Shown here piece after piece: positions 1 to 8,452 of a DNA stretch of 64,000 bases. The notes beneath the pieces are model-generated. The model was not told where the DNA came from. It made no database searches and was given only the letters and a program-made list of their open reading frames with translations. Position 1 is the first letter of the stretch. Each line of letters opens with the position of its first letter. The translations under genes and the position numbers were made by a program. The DNA is from Winogradskyella marincola (GTDB lineage Bacteria > Bacteroidota > Bacteroidia > Flavobacteriales > Flavobacteriaceae): contig NZ_JARSBN010000006.1 of the NCBI RefSeq assembly GCF_029624125.1, positions 124,001 to 188,000 of the forward strand, in the 5' to 3' direction.

Positions 1-952
1 GCTTTACATAGATTTCCGTTTTTCCAGAAGATGTTACTCCATGTAATAATGTTACAGACTTTGTATCAAAAGATCCTTTAACCGCTTCAAGTGCTTGGGT
101 TTGTGCGTCACTTAATTGTTTAGTTTGCTCATCTCCTTCTCCTTCAAACTGAACTCTATCGGTTTGTATAAAGTATTCTTGTAAAATGGATTTATCAACC
201 AAGGTTTTTATGATACTTGTTGACGCTCCACTTCGCTCGCTTAATTCTGAAACTTTTATTGGTTTTTGTTCTGAAGCTTCGAGTGTAAACAAGGTTAAAA
301 TAACTTCGCGTTGCTTTGGTGCACGACTCAAAATTTCTAAAAGCTCTTGAAGTTTTTCTTCAGATTTATGTGCTTCATGAAGCTTTACATAGCGTACCAA
401 TTTGGGTTTATACTTTTCATAAAGTTCTTCTTGCAGCTGCAATACTCCCTTTTCCACCAAACTATTTACTACTGGAAGAATTCGTTTTTTATCTAAAATA
501 GAAACCACATCTTCAATTTTTAAAGATGATTGATATTGCAAGGCTTCGTATATTAAAAATTCATCATCCTTTAAAGTTGCTTCAGAGATTTCAATATTTT
601 CATTTCTAACAAGAACAGTTTCACTTTCTATAATAAAAGCATTTGGCATTGCTGCACGCATTACCTCACCTAAACTACACATATAATAGCCTGCTATCCA
701 CTGCCAAAGAATTAACTGTAAATCTGTAACTATTGGCGCTTCATCTAATATTTGATGAATGGTTTTGGCTTCGTAAGCTGTTGGTGGATTGGTATGAATT
801 TTATATGCTAGAGCTGTATAAATTTTGCTTTTACCAAAGGGTACAGCCACTCGCATACCATGTTTTATAAATTGAGCTTCTGCTTCAGTTATATGATAGG
901 TAAACGCTTTTTGAAGCGGTATTGGCAATATGACATCTAGAAAGTAAGTCAT
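1..952 (-). CDS. priA: Primosomal protein N' (replication restart helicase), N-terminal part
   Basis: PriA reloads the replicative helicase at stalled forks. The gene runs off the left edge, so only about 317 N-terminal residues are visible: the start (MTYFLDVILPIP), the 3'-end DNA-binding and winged-helix regions, and at the very edge a Walker A motif GVTSSGKTE that opens the helicase domain. The ATG at 952 fits the family start. Helicase motifs II-VI and the zinc-binding cysteines lie outside the window. It is the first gene of a minus-strand run after the BrkB-like gene, from which it is separated by only 24 bases, so the two may be co-transcribed. Confidence 0.93.
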   Translation of the reverse strand, partial: MTYFLDVILPIPLQKAFTYHITEAEAQFIKHGMRVAVPFGKSKIYTALAYKIHTNPPTAYEAKTIHQILDEAPIVTDLQLILWQWIAGYYMCSLGEVMRAAMPNAFIIESETVLVRNENIEISEATLKDDEFLIYEALQYQSSLKIEDVVSILDKKRILPVVNSLVEKGVLQLQEELYEKYKPKLVRYVKLHEAHKSEEKLQELLEILSRAPKQREVILTLFTLEASEQKPIKVSELSERSGASTSIIKTLVDKSILQEYFIQTDRVQFEGEGDEQTKQLSDAQTQALEAVKGSFDTKSVTLLHGVTSSGKTEIYVK

Positions 953-976
953 CAATGAATCTCTATGGTAGTTTTT

Positions 977-1936
977 TTAATTAGCTTTAATATTATTATT
1001 AATCTTTCTTAACAATCGTAATGAGGCATTTAACTCGTAGCCAAGTAGCAAAATATTTGCATTTAGCCATAAGTACAATAATAAAATTAATAGTGCTCCA
1101 ATAGAACCATATAGCTTGTTGTATTGTGAAAAATTATCGATGTAAATACCAAAAAGATAAGAAGTAAGAATAATCATTAAAGTAGTAAGCAAAGCGCCTA
1201 CTGAAAAAAATCTGGTATGCCTTCCTTCTTTAGTGCCAAAGTAATATAATGTTGCTGTTGCCAGATACACCATAATTACAAAGAACATGTATTTTGCAAA
1301 AATAATCCAACCTACTCCTTGGCTATTGTCTCCCAACACCTCACCACTAAAACTTTCGTAAATAGGACTTAAAATGTATATCTGAAAATATCCAAAAACA
1401 GCAACTGTTAAAAGCACAAGAATTGCCAAAATCAACGCTACACCAAGTGCATACATGTATTGCTGAAACACATTACGTGTTAATTGCTCGTGATACGAGT
1501 TTTCGAAACCAGAAAATACAGCATTTACACCATTTGCCATTAACAACATGGATAACAGAAACACCGAAGACAATAATCCTGCACCAGAGCCACCACTTAT
1601 GTTTTCAAAAATATTGGCAAAAAAGAATTCTGATGTTTGTGGTGGTAAAAAATCATTAAGAAAACGTTCAAACTCAACCTGAAATCCATCAATTGGAATG
1701 TAAGGCATTACAATAATAACAAATAATAGAAAAGGAAAAATAGCTGTAAAAAAACTAAATGCAATAGCACTGGCTCGTGTGGTAAGTGCACCTTTTACAA
1801 TACCCATTACATAGAGTTCTAACAAGTCGTAGATAGATAAACCTTCAAAACCAGGCAGTCGGATTTCTTTAAAAAACCTAACCAACAGATTGATTACAGG
1901 TATTTTATCTAGTTTATCTTCAATATGTTTTGTCAT
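977..1936 (-). CDS. YihY/BrkB-family inner membrane protein
   Basis: This 319-residue integral membrane protein has the YihY/BrkB family pattern: a cytoplasmic N-terminus, then about six hydrophobic segments spread from residue 55 to 305, with the family-typical TTRASAIAFSFFTAIFPF stretch near residues 53-70. Members were once annotated as ribonuclease BN, which is wrong; their true role is unsettled, with transport or envelope functions proposed. It ends in a short basic tail. It lies between nadC (48 bases upstream on the same strand) and priA, so a nadC-brkB-priA transcript is plausible. Confidence 0.88.
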   Translation of the reverse strand: MTKHIEDKLDKIPVINLLVRFFKEIRLPGFEGLSIYDLLELYVMGIVKGALTTRASAIAFSFFTAIFPFLLFVIIVMPYIPIDGFQVEFERFLNDFLPPQTSEFFFANIFENISGGSGAGLLSSVFLLSMLLMANGVNAVFSGFENSYHEQLTRNVFQQYMYALGVALILAILVLLTVAVFGYFQIYILSPIYESFSGEVLGDNSQGVGWIIFAKYMFFVIMVYLATATLYYFGTKEGRHTRFFSVGALLTTLMIILTSYLFGIYIDNFSQYNKLYGSIGALLILLLYLWLNANILLLGYELNASLRLLRKINNNIKAN

Positions 1937-1984
1937 TCAGCTTTAGAGATTTAGACTACTTATATGGTTAGATTTTTAGACTTT

Positions 1985-2842
1985 CTAGACTGCTTTTAAA
2001 CTTAAATCCATATTATAAACAGAGTGTGTTAATGCACCAGACGAAATATAATCTACACCACACTCTGCATAGTGTCTTAGAGTTTTTTCGTTAATACCTC
2101 CTGAGGATTCTGTAAGACATTGATTTCCTATAAGTTTTACAGCTTTTCTTGTGTCTTCGTAATTAAAATTATCTATAAGAATTCTGTATACTCCACCACA
2201 ATCTAGAATTTCTTTTATCTCTTCAAGATTACGTGCTTCAACAATAATTTTTAAATCTCTATTTGTATCCTTAAGATATTGTTTAGTCTGCTCAATGGCT
2301 TTGGTTACTCCACCTGCAAAATCTATATGATTGTCTTTTAACATAATCATATCATACAATGCAAATCTGTGGTTTTCTCCTCCTCCAATTTTTACAGCCC
2401 ATTTTTCTATAGCTCTAATTCCTGGTGTCGTTTTTCTTGTATCTAAAATTTTAGTACCTGTACCTTCTAATAAATCCACAAACTTTCTGGTTTTTGTAGC
2501 AATAGCACTCATGCGCTGCATGGCATTAAGCACCAAACGTTCTGCCTTAAGGATAGACTGTGAAGACCCTTCTACAAAAAATGCAATATCTCCGTACTTT
2601 ACTCTGCTTCCATCGGTAATAAGTGTTTCAACCTTCATATTTTTATCTACATAAGCAAACACTTGCTTAGCAAACTCAATACCTGCAATGACACCATTAT
2701 CTTTTACTAAAAGCTTAGCTTTTCCCGTAGCAGAATCTGGTATACATGCCAAAGAGCTATGATCGCCATCACCTACATCTTCTCTAATGGCATTAGCTAT
2801 AATTAAATCTATTTCGGTTTGGAATTGTTCTTTTGAAATCAT
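1985..2842 (-). CDS. nadC: Nicotinate-nucleotide pyrophosphorylase (carboxylating)
   Basis: Quinolinate phosphoribosyltransferase converts quinolinate and PRPP to nicotinate mononucleotide in de novo NAD synthesis. The 285 residues match the usual length. Visible family signatures are LDTRKTTPG followed by KWAVKIGGGENHR (about residues 133-160), LKDNHI (about 170), and the C-terminal barrel strands ending in SGGI and YISSGALTHS. The start at 2842 gives MISKEQFQTEIDLIIANAIREDVG, a normal N-terminus. nadA and nadB are not nearby. The gene heads a possible minus-strand unit with the BrkB-like gene and priA, and is divergent from rlmH. Confidence 0.95.
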   Translation of the reverse strand: MISKEQFQTEIDLIIANAIREDVGDGDHSSLACIPDSATGKAKLLVKDNGVIAGIEFAKQVFAYVDKNMKVETLITDGSRVKYGDIAFFVEGSSQSILKAERLVLNAMQRMSAIATKTRKFVDLLEGTGTKILDTRKTTPGIRAIEKWAVKIGGGENHRFALYDMIMLKDNHIDFAGGVTKAIEQTKQYLKDTNRDLKIIVEARNLEEIKEILDCGGVYRILIDNFNYEDTRKAVKLIGNQCLTESSGGINEKTLRHYAECGVDYISSGALTHSVYNMDLSLKAV

Positions 2843-3031
2843 GTGATCTTATATTTAATGTAAAAATAGGAAATTGAAATTTGAAACGTTTAATAAATCT
2901 TACGTCAGTTCGAGGGAATTTATGAGCAAAACGAATAAATTTGTATCGAGAACCAGTTGCAAAAGACCTCTCGGTACAATTCAAATTTCAATAGCAATTG
3001 AAAATAAAATCACTCGAATTGACAAAAGCAT

Positions 3032-3505
3032 ATGAATATTAAACTCATCGCCATAGGCAAAACGGACAACAAAAGCCTTCAGACCTTAATTGAAGATTAC
3101 AAAAAAAGGCTTAGCCACTATATTAAATTCGAATTTGAGATTATACCAGATCTTAAAAAAGTGAAGCACCTCTCTGAAGACCAACAAAAAGAAAAGGAAG
3201 GAGAGCTAATCTTGGCAAAAACTCAAAATTCAGACGTGCTAATTTTGCTAGATGAAAATGGAAAACAGATGGATTCTGTTGCTTTTTCTACATATCTGCA
3301 AAAGCACATGAACTCTGGTATAAAAACTTTAATTTTTGTTATTGGCGGACCGTATGGTTTTTCTGAAGAGGTGTATAAAAGAGCCAACGGAAAGTTAGGG
3401 TTATCTAAAATGACGTTTTCGCATCAAATGGTTCGTTTATTTTTTACAGAGCAATTATATCGAGGTTTTACAATACTAAAAAACGAGCCTTACCATCATA
3501 GATAA
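3032..3505 (+). CDS. rlmH: 23S rRNA pseudouridine-1915 N3-methyltransferase
   Basis: RlmH is a SPOUT-class, SAM-dependent enzyme that methylates pseudouridine 1915 in helix 69 of 23S rRNA. The 157-residue length is standard. The SAM-binding knot is seen as FVIGGPYGFSEEV around residues 101-113, followed by SKMTFSHQMVRLFFTEQLYRG, and the protein ends with the invariant EPYHHR. The start MNIKLIAIGKT is typical. It is monocistronic, divergent from nadC and convergent with the HPF gene; a hairpin overlapping the stop codon could end both transcripts. Confidence 0.97.
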   Translation: MNIKLIAIGKTDNKSLQTLIEDYKKRLSHYIKFEFEIIPDLKKVKHLSEDQQKEKEGELILAKTQNSDVLILLDENGKQMDSVAFSTYLQKHMNSGIKTLIFVIGGPYGFSEEVYKRANGKLGLSKMTFSHQMVRLFFTEQLYRGFTILKNEPYHHR

Positions 3506-3516
3506 AACTCGTTTTT
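3479..3516 (+). terminator. Likely terminator overlapping the rlmH stop
   Basis: The stem AAAAACGAG (3479-3487) pairs with CTCGTTTTT (3508-3516) around a 20-base loop that contains the stop codon. It lies between convergent genes. The loop is larger than usual, so confidence is moderate. Confidence 0.5.
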
Positions 3517-3539
3517 CCTAATTAACACATCAACTAACG

Positions 3540-3839
3540 TTAATATACTTTATATACTTCTTTTCGCTTTTCTAATTGACGTTTTAGATCACTTATAGTT
3601 TGATTTACAGCCAATTCGTATGTATGCTCATTTGAAGTAGCAAAAATTCTTGGTCCTGGTAAGCTAAGTTCTATATTACATATTTTACCTGCTTCGTGGT
3701 TTGGATCTTCGTGTTTTATATATACCTGAGCAGAAATAAGGAACTCAAATTTATTTGCTAATTTTTCTAATCTTTCATTAATATAAGCCGATAATGACTC
3801 ACTTACATCTGTATTTACATATTGAAAATTTACTGTCAT
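3540..3839 (-). CDS. hpf: Short-form ribosome hibernation promoting factor (HPF/RaiA family)
   Basis: These small proteins bind the decoding centre of the 30S subunit in stationary phase and favour inactive ribosomes. The 99 residues cover one S30AE domain (beta-alpha-beta-beta-beta-alpha): FQYVNTDVSESLSAYINERLEKL at the N-terminus and NQTISDLKRQLEKRKEVYK as the last helix. There is no C-terminal dimerisation extension, so this is the short form. The gene is convergent with rlmH and divergent from rdgB. Confidence 0.92.
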   Translation of the reverse strand: MTVNFQYVNTDVSESLSAYINERLEKLANKFEFLISAQVYIKHEDPNHEAGKICNIELSLPGPRIFATSNEHTYELAVNQTISDLKRQLEKRKEVYKVY

Positions 3840-3975
3840 AATTCAATTATTTAAATTAATATTTCCTTTTATCTAAGATACAAAATTTAGCCCTTATCAT
3901 CAACTGATAATTGTCATAAATAATCCCTAATTTCTTCTAAATAAAATGTTATTTAAATTATCCCTTTTAATGAAG

Positions 3976-3983
3976 TATTTTTG
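3976..3983 (+). promoter_or_regulatory. -7 promoter box of rdgB
   Basis: TATTTTTG matches the Bacteroidota -7 consensus TAnnTTTG, 16 bases before the ATG at 4000. The -33 element is not obvious. Confidence 0.5.
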
Positions 3984-3999
3984 AAAAAAATAAATTGAA

Positions 4000-4575
4000 A
4001 TGCAAATCGTTTTCGCCACAAACAATAAAAACAAAATAAAAGAAGTACAATCTTTAATTCCTGAAACTATAGAGCTTTTAAGCCTTGAAGATATTGGTTG
4101 CCTCGAATACATACCAGAAACACAACCTACTATTGAAGGCAATGCTATACAAAAAGCTGAATACGTAAAAAACAATTATAACTATGATTGTTTTGCAGAT
4201 GATACAGGTTTAGAAGTTACAGCATTAAATGGTGAGCCTGGCGTACTTTCTGCACGTTATGCAGGCCCTCAGCGCAATGCAGATGACAATATGAATAAAT
4301 TGTTATCTCATCTTGAAAACGCTAGTTCTCGCGCAGCACAATTTAAAACCGTTATTGCTTTGCACCTTAATGGTGAACTAAAAACTTTTACCGGAATCTG
4401 TAAAGGTGAAATAACAACAGAAAAACAAGGAGAAAAAGGGTTTGGATACGATCCTATTTTTAAAGCTGAAGGCTACAGCCAAACATTTGCAGAAATTTCT
4501 TTAGAAGAAAAAAACAAAGTCGGTCATCGTGGCAAAGCAGTAACTCAACTCATTCAATTTTTAAATGAGTTTTAA
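4000..4575 (+). CDS. rdgB: XTP/dITP diphosphatase (non-canonical purine NTP pyrophosphatase)
   Basis: RdgB hydrolyses deaminated purine nucleotides such as ITP, dITP and XTP to monophosphates, keeping them out of DNA and RNA. At 191 residues it is of family length. The signatures are IVFATNNKNKIKEVQSL at the N-terminus, ADDTGLEVTALNGEPGVLSA at about residues 66-86, EKGFGYDPIF near 146-155 and the C-terminal KNKVGHRGKA. It has its own -7 box and is followed after about 100 bases by a lipoprotein gene. Confidence 0.96.
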   Translation: MQIVFATNNKNKIKEVQSLIPETIELLSLEDIGCLEYIPETQPTIEGNAIQKAEYVKNNYNYDCFADDTGLEVTALNGEPGVLSARYAGPQRNADDNMNKLLSHLENASSRAAQFKTVIALHLNGELKTFTGICKGEITTEKQGEKGFGYDPIFKAEGYSQTFAEISLEEKNKVGHRGKAVTQLIQFLNEF

Positions 4576-4674
4576 CAGAAAATATATGAATTAATGCACT
4601 TTACTGTTATCTTTAAATGTGCTTAAAACATAAAAAAAGCGACATTAAATAAACGCCATAACAATTACAAGCTT

Positions 4675-5181
4675 ATGAAATTTCATTATTTAATTTTCAC
4701 CTTATTACTTGCTTTTAGTTGCGAAACTAAAAAAGAGAATACAGCTCTAAATCCAGAAAACTGGTCTAAAAGAGCTATAAAGTTAAACGCAAGCGACTCT
4801 TTATCTTACGGTAAGTCTTACCTATCTATATACTCGCAGATCTACAGCTTAACAGAACACACCAAACACAACTTAACCTCTATGGCAAGTATGAGAAATA
4901 CAAGTGACAGAGATACAATCTACCTTTTAAGAGCAGAGTATTATGATACTCATGGTAAATCTGTAAGAAAGTATTTTGATTTCCCTATATACCTTGCGCC
5001 TATGGAGACAACAGAAATTGTAATAGACGAAATAGATGTTTCTGGCGGAACAGGTTCTAATTTTATTTTTGAATGGAAAATACCCGACAATTGTCCAGAG
5101 CCACTTTTTGAAGGCGTAATGACTTCTACCATGGGACAACAAGGTTTATCTTTTACAACTCAAGCAAAAAGAATTGAATAA
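4675..5181 (+). CDS. Lipoprotein resembling the DUF3124 family
   Basis: The 168-residue protein starts with a short signal peptide and a lipobox-like LLAFSC with the lipidated Cys at residue 16, so it should be membrane anchored. The remainder (SIYSQIYSLTEHTKHNLTSMA, then MRNTSDRDTIYLLRAEYYDT and LAPMETTEIVI) is a beta-rich domain that I recognise as like DUF3124, whose function is unknown. Its stop codon is one base from the start of the MarC gene, so the two are almost certainly co-transcribed. Confidence 0.8.
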   Translation: MKFHYLIFTLLLAFSCETKKENTALNPENWSKRAIKLNASDSLSYGKSYLSIYSQIYSLTEHTKHNLTSMASMRNTSDRDTIYLLRAEYYDTHGKSVRKYFDFPIYLAPMETTEIVIDEIDVSGGTGSNFIFEWKIPDNCPEPLFEGVMTSTMGQQGLSFTTQAKRIE

Positions 5182-5182
5182 T

Positions 5183-5794
5183 ATGGCAGAAATTTTATCT
5201 ACTATCTTCTTAATATTTGCAGTAATAGATCCTATTGGGTCTATACCTGTTTACTTAGAAGCTACCAAAGAGTTTGATCTTGTACATAAAAAGAAAATAG
5301 CAATAAGAGCTTGTGTAGTAGCTTTTATTATACTTCTCTTTTTTATAGTTATTGGGCAGCTTATATTAGAAGGTATGTCTGTATCGTTAGATGCTTTTCA
5401 GATTTCTGGAGGTGTTATCTTATTCTTATTTGCCCTTACTATGATCTTTGGCGCAGGAAAACCAGAACAAGAGAAAAGTAGTATTACAGATTACAAACAC
5501 GTTACTGTTTTTCCAATCGCAATACCTTCTATTGCATCACCAGGTGCTATAATGGCTGTAGTACTTATGACCAACAACCACATTTACTCCATAAAACAAC
5601 AAACGTTTACAACTCTTATTGTACTTGCAGTTATTGGAGCTACTTGTTTTATTCTACTTGCAGCAAACAAACTACACAAAGTAATTGGAGATTATGGTAT
5701 TACTGTACTGAGTAAGGTTATGGGACTAATATTAGCATCTTACGCCATACAAAGTATATTGAATGGCATAAGCAGCTACTTTACTAATATTTAA
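5183..5794 (+). CDS. MarC-family (NAAT) inner membrane protein
   Basis: The MarC family comprises six-span membrane proteins of unproven transport role; the name comes from proximity to the mar locus in E. coli, not from antibiotic resistance. Here the ATG at 5183, one base after the previous stop, is preferred to a TTG three codons earlier, giving 203 residues. The family motif VIDPIGSIPVYLEAT is at residues 15-29, with hydrophobic helices following and SIASPGAIMAVVL around 115. It is the second gene of a two-gene unit with the DUF3124-like lipoprotein. Confidence 0.9.
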   Translation: MAEILSTIFLIFAVIDPIGSIPVYLEATKEFDLVHKKKIAIRACVVAFIILLFFIVIGQLILEGMSVSLDAFQISGGVILFLFALTMIFGAGKPEQEKSSITDYKHVTVFPIAIPSIASPGAIMAVVLMTNNHIYSIKQQTFTTLIVLAVIGATCFILLAANKLHKVIGDYGITVLSKVMGLILASYAIQSILNGISSYFTNI

Positions 5795-5802
5795 TAAGGT
5801 AT

Positions 5803-6291
5803 TTAATCTTGTTTCTTAATAGCGGAATTAAGTGCAGCATCTATTGCGTCAGAATATTTTTTGTCTGCTTCAACTTCTAGCATTCCTATAAGCATCAAGC
5901 AGGTATTTTTATCTACTTCATAACAATAAATCTTATTCTCTAATTTTACACCTTCTGCTTCAGATGTTCCATACATATAAAGCACTTTAATACCATTTAT
6001 TTCTTTCTCACCAGAACTTGTAACCTCAAAGTCTTGAGCAGTAGCATTCTCACCTAATTTTTTCTTAGCATTATCATAATTTTCTGGCACATACATTCCC
6101 ATAACAACTGCTTTAGGACTTTCCGATACATAAGCATTAGGCGTTGCTGTCTTAAATAACTCTTCATCAACAGTTATGTCTACTTTTTTAGACATCAACT
6201 CCACAGCACGTGCTTGCTTTTCTGCTTCTGTTTCTTGAGCATTAGCAAAAAAACCTAAGAATAAAGTGGCTAAAATTATTAATTTTTTCAT
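5803..6291 (-). CDS. Small secreted protein, unknown function
   Basis: The ORF is open further upstream, but MKKLIILATLFLGFFANAQ is a clean signal peptide, so the start at 6291 is chosen (162 residues). The mature part has no motif I recognise; it contains several charged segments, two Cys (in YCYEVDKNTCL) and a hydrophobic LIGML patch near the C-terminus. It is probably periplasmic or secreted. It is convergent with the MarC gene with only 8 bases between, and divergent from the helicase. Confidence 0.75.
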   Translation of the reverse strand: MKKLIILATLFLGFFANAQETEAEKQARAVELMSKKVDITVDEELFKTATPNAYVSESPKAVVMGMYVPENYDNAKKKLGENATAQDFEVTSSGEKEINGIKVLYMYGTSEAEGVKLENKIYCYEVDKNTCLMLIGMLEVEADKKYSDAIDAALNSAIKKQD

Positions 6292-6386
6292 TTTATATAA
6301 ATATTTAGATTGTCTCAAATATATAATTAAATAAAACATTTATTTCTACTTTAATCTATTAATATTCGTATAGTCAAATAAAAGAG

Positions 6387-6394
6387 TATCTTTG
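6387..6394 (+). promoter_or_regulatory. -7 box of the DEAD-box helicase transcript
   Basis: TATCTTTG is a perfect TAnnTTTG match. A start about 7 bases downstream gives a leader of some 130 nucleotides before the ATG at 6532. Confidence 0.6.
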
Positions 6395-6431
6395 CGCCAA
6401 AATTCGCGTAAAACATATAAAAAACGTGAAA

Positions 6432-6498
6432 ACCTCAGAGTGAGGTGTGTTACAAGAAGTTTTGGTTTAAGTATGTCGATACGCTTCTAATGTAACAC
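6432..6498 (+). ncRNA. Structured 5' leader of the helicase mRNA
   Basis: Within the roughly 130-base leader a hairpin ACCTCA-GAG-TGAGGT (6432-6446) is followed directly by a long arm: GTGTTACA then AGAAG (6447-6459) pairs with CTTCT-AA-TGTAACAC (6484-6498), with a two-base bulge. The apical loop carries a small GTAT-GTCG-ATAC hairpin (6471-6482). This is too ordered for random AT-rich sequence and suggests a cis-acting element controlling the helicase gene. Confidence 0.6.
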
Positions 6499-6531
6499 TA
6501 CATTAATTTATCGCATACATAAAAAACAAGA

Positions 6532-8331
6532 ATGAGTACATTCCAACAACTTGGTCTTAACGAAGACCTTCTTAATGGTATTTCAGATTTAGGGTTTGAA
6601 ACACCAAGTGAAATCCAACAAAAAGCAATTCCGGTATTATTAGAAGAAGAGCGCGACCTTGTAGCTTTAGCTCAAACAGGTACAGGTAAAACTGCAGCAT
6701 TTGGTTTTCCTATGCTACAAAAAATTGACGTTAACAGTAGAACTACACAAGGATTAATCCTTTCGCCTACCAGAGAGTTATGTTTACAAATAACTAATGA
6801 GCTAAAAGCTTATGGTAAACACTGTAAAGGCTTAAATGTAGTAGCTATATATGGTGGTGCAAGTGTTACAGACCAGGCAAAACAAATAAAAAAGGGTGCA
6901 CAAATTGTGGTAGCCACTCCTGGTCGTATGAAAGACATGATTAGCCGTAACCTTGTTGATATTTCAAAAATACAATACAGTGTATTAGACGAAGCTGATG
7001 AGATGCTAAATATGGGCTTTTATGAAGATATCACAGATATTCTGGCTCATACACCAACAGATAAAAGTACTTGGCTATTCTCTGCAACGATGCCAAAAGA
7101 AGTGGCTAGCATTGCAAAAGAATTTATGTACGATCCTATTGAAATCACAGTAGGAAATAAAAATGAAAGCACAAGCAATGTTTCTCACGAGTATTATTTA
7201 GTAAATGGTCGTGATCGTTACCTAGCTTTAAAGCGTCTGGCAGATGCCAATCCAGATATTTTCTCGGTAATTTTCTGTAGAACAAAACGCGATACTCAAA
7301 AAATTGCTGAAAAATTGATTGAAGATGGCTACAGCGCAGGTGCTTTACATGGAGATTTAAGCCAGAATCAACGTGACTTAGTCATGAAATCTTTTAGAAA
7401 CAAGCAAATACAAATGCTTGTAGCTACAGACGTTGCGGCTCGTGGTATCGATGTAGACGATATTACACACGTTATCAATTACCAATTACCAGACGAGATT
7501 GAAACCTACACTCACCGTTCTGGACGTACTGGTAGAGCTGGTAAAACTGGTGTTTCTATGGTTATTGTTGCCAAGAGCGAAGTACGAAAAATTAAAAGTA
7601 TAGAGCGCATCATTAAAAGACAGTTTGAAAAGAAAGATATTCCTTCTGGAATGGAAATCTGCGAAGTACAATTAATGAGTTTAGCCAACAAGATTCACAA
7701 TACAGAAGTTAATCATGAAATTGATAAATATTTAGATAGCATTAACGAACTGTTTGAAGATACCGAAAAAGACGAGTTAATAAAGAAGTTCTTTTCAGTA
7801 GAGTTTACACGTTTCTTTAACTATTATAAAAACTCAAAAGATCTTGCAGTTTCAGATTCTGGTCGTAGTAGTGATGATGGTGGAAGAGCTTCTGGTTCGG
7901 ACACGCGTTTCTTTATAAACGTTGGCCGTAAAGATGGCTATGACTGGATGTCTTTAAAGGATTTCTTAAAAGAAGTTTTAGAACTTGGTAGAGACGATGT
8001 CTTTAAAGTTGATGTAAAGGATAGTTTTTCTTTCTTTAATACTGAAAAAGAGAATGAAGAAAAAGTCTTAGCATTTTTCACAGAATTTAAACACAACGGT
8101 CGCTTTGTTAATGTAGAAGTTAGTGAAAATAAAGGACGTAGTGGTGGCGGAAGACGCGACAGAGGTCGTGGTGGAAAACGCAAGGGTAACAACAACGATA
8201 GACCTAGAGGCGAAAGACGCTCTAGACGTAGTAACGACTCTAATAAGCCAGAAGGTAGACGTTCTGACAGATCACCTAAAAAAGGAAGACGCTCAGCATC
8301 TGACAGACCACGTAGATCTCGTAGAAAATAA
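6532..8331 (+). CDS. DEAD-box ATP-dependent RNA helicase with DbpA-type RNA-binding domain
   Basis: The 599-residue protein unwinds RNA, probably in ribosome assembly or cold adaptation. The order is: Q motif GFETPSEIQQKAIP (22-35), Walker A AQTGTGKT (46-53), DEAD box VLDEADEML (around 153), SAT, then the second RecA lobe with ARGIDVDD and HRSGRTGRAG (around 325-335). A DbpA-like RNA-binding domain lies at about 455-535, followed by an Arg/Gly/Ser-rich tail of about 65 residues. It resembles CsdA/DeaD more than RhlE. A strong terminator follows the stop. The long structured leader suggests post-transcriptional control. Confidence 0.95.
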   Translation: MSTFQQLGLNEDLLNGISDLGFETPSEIQQKAIPVLLEEERDLVALAQTGTGKTAAFGFPMLQKIDVNSRTTQGLILSPTRELCLQITNELKAYGKHCKGLNVVAIYGGASVTDQAKQIKKGAQIVVATPGRMKDMISRNLVDISKIQYSVLDEADEMLNMGFYEDITDILAHTPTDKSTWLFSATMPKEVASIAKEFMYDPIEITVGNKNESTSNVSHEYYLVNGRDRYLALKRLADANPDIFSVIFCRTKRDTQKIAEKLIEDGYSAGALHGDLSQNQRDLVMKSFRNKQIQMLVATDVAARGIDVDDITHVINYQLPDEIETYTHRSGRTGRAGKTGVSMVIVAKSEVRKIKSIERIIKRQFEKKDIPSGMEICEVQLMSLANKIHNTEVNHEIDKYLDSINELFEDTEKDELIKKFFSVEFTRFFNYYKNSKDLAVSDSGRSSDDGGRASGSDTRFFINVGRKDGYDWMSLKDFLKEVLELGRDDVFKVDVKDSFSFFNTEKENEEKVLAFFTEFKHNGRFVNVEVSENKGRSGGGRRDRGRGGKRKGNNNDRPRGERRSRRSNDSNKPEGRRSDRSPKKGRRSASDRPRRSRRK

Positions 8332-8337
8332 ACTAAA

Positions 8338-8361
8338 GCCTCCTAAGCGGAGGCTTTTTTT
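8338..8361 (+). terminator. Intrinsic terminator of the helicase gene
   Basis: GCCTCC-TAAGC-GGAGGC followed by seven T, starting 7 bases after the stop codon. Confidence 0.9.
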
Positions 8362-8452
8362 ATAAACTGCATCTTGTTAATATTTAGTCAAATATTTTAC
8401 TAAAAACAGCAATATCCGTTTTGTTTATTACCTTTACATTGTATTTAACACT

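Noticed and set aside
2793..2984. Small ORF upstream of nadC
   Set aside because: Overlaps the nadC start in another frame; rich in rare, unpatterned residues with no support.
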